Notes under the pieces: model-generated
Databases searched by the model: none
The model's input: the letters and a program-made list of their open reading frames with translations, nothing else
Told to the model about the DNA's origin: nothing
Translations under genes and position numbers: made by a program
NCBI RefSeq assembly: GCF_001636315.1
Contig: NZ_KV440949.1
Location: forward strand, 708,203 to 772,202
DNA from: Neobacillus mesonae
GTDB lineage: Bacteria > Bacillota > Bacilli > Bacillales > Cytobacillaceae
Direction: 5' to 3'
DNA: 64,000 nucleotides
In this document: positions 63,762 to 64,000 of the stretch, one piece after another
Position numbering within the stretch: the stretch's first letter is position 1
How the letters are laid out: each line of letters starts with the position of its first letter

Positions 63762-64000
63762 TTACCAAAAAATATCATCCATAGGGGGAATCGGTCGGTT
63801 TTCTATTTCTTTTACTTCCTCTGTTATGTCAACTGTTCCGTTTACAATCACTTTTTCGATTAAAGTTTTACGATATCCGGTTTCTTGTTTAATGCCTTGT
63901 ATGAACTGGTAAGCAACCCTTGGAACTTCACTTTTATTCTTGGCATAAAAATTTCCACCGGAAAATATCCCTGTATCTTCAATGTTTAGATGGACTTCCA
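63762..64000 (-). CDS. uncharacterised protein, C-terminal part (runs off window)
   Basis: The last 78 codons of a minus-strand gene: VHLNIEDTGIFSGGNFYAKN, then TGYRKTLIEKVIVNGTVDIT and the C-terminus RPIPPMDDIFW. The 5' part lies beyond the window. I do not recognise the family; the sequence is typical of mobile-element genes. A 145-bp gap separates it from the Mrr-like gene. Confidence 0.65.
   Translation of the reverse strand, partial: EVHLNIEDTGIFSGGNFYAKNKSEVPRVAYQFIQGIKQETGYRKTLIEKVIVNGTVDITEEVKEIENRPIPPMDDIFW

Larger units (their letters stand above)
55463..64000. mobile_element. integrated element in comGB (partial), with integrase and defence-type cargo
   Basis: From the comGB junction to the window end: large serine integrase, FRG-domain gene, AIPR-family gene, HTH regulator, two small ORFs, a resolvase, a DUF4652-like gene with an Mrr-like nuclease gene, and a truncated gene. 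The segment is visibly more AT-rich than the preceding genome, and none of these genes belongs to the B. subtilis comG region. No capsid or conjugation genes are visible in this part. It could be a prophage, an integrative element or a defence island. Confidence 0.8.

Overview
The window looks like chromosomal DNA of an endospore-forming, aerobic or facultatively anaerobic member of the Bacillaceae. Gene order follows the Bacillus subtilis recN-to-comG segment: recN, argR, tlyA-like, dxs, ispA, xseB/xseA, folD, nusB, yqhY, accC/accB, spoIIIAH-AA, efp, pepQ-like, yqhR/Q/P/O, lipM, yqhL, gcvPB/PA/T, yqhH/yqhG, yqgU/W/X-like, yqzE, comGG-GB. A B12-dependent ribonucleotide reductase and a full System I cytochrome c maturation operon are departures from B. 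subtilis and suggest a soil relative such as Neobacillus. That placement is inference from gene content only.

Layout. 1-15.9 kb: housekeeping and sporulation genes, all on the minus strand, ending with the eight-gene spoIIIA operon behind a recognisable sigma-E promoter. 16.1-26.4 kb: a SIMPL protein, then a 13-gene minus-strand operon. It begins with a Cys-rich lipoprotein and a dihaem cytochrome c and continues with the Ccm (System I) haem-delivery genes. 26.6-31.3 kb: efp, a peptidase, yqhR, yqhQ, yqhP and a patatin-like gene. 31.5-36.1 kb: a copper module (copA, copZ, CsoR-type operators, a CcdA-like membrane protein, a small exported Met-rich protein) and an NlpC/P60 hydrolase. 36.3-44.9 kb: class II ribonucleotide reductase with NrdR boxes, lipM, a rhodanese, and the glycine cleavage operon under a tandem glycine riboswitch. 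45.0-52.1 kb: yqhH/yqhG, a lipoprotein, small membrane proteins, a metallo-beta-lactamase-fold hydrolase, a MidA-like methyltransferase and a SufR-like regulator. 52.3-55.46 kb: yqzE and the comG pseudopilus operon. From about 55.46 kb to the window end: an integrated mobile element.

The two most notable observations are these. (1) The first gene of the cytochrome c operon encodes a PCYCGC-type lipoprotein whose frame is interrupted by one UGA and continues for 44 family-like codons. The UGA replaces the first Cys of a CxxC, giving UxxC. It is followed at a bacterial-SECIS distance by a hairpin (5-bp lower stem, 6-bp upper stem, 5-nt loop with G in the second position). I read this as a candidate selenoprotein tied to cytochrome c assembly. 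(2) comGB has lost its 5' end at a junction next to a large serine integrase gene. The element carries FRG, AIPR and Mrr-like nuclease genes, so it looks like a defence-bearing element inserted in a competence gene.

No rRNA, tRNA or CRISPR array was recognised. Coordinates of hairpins and operators were read by eye, and all family assignments are from memory of the families rather than from searches.
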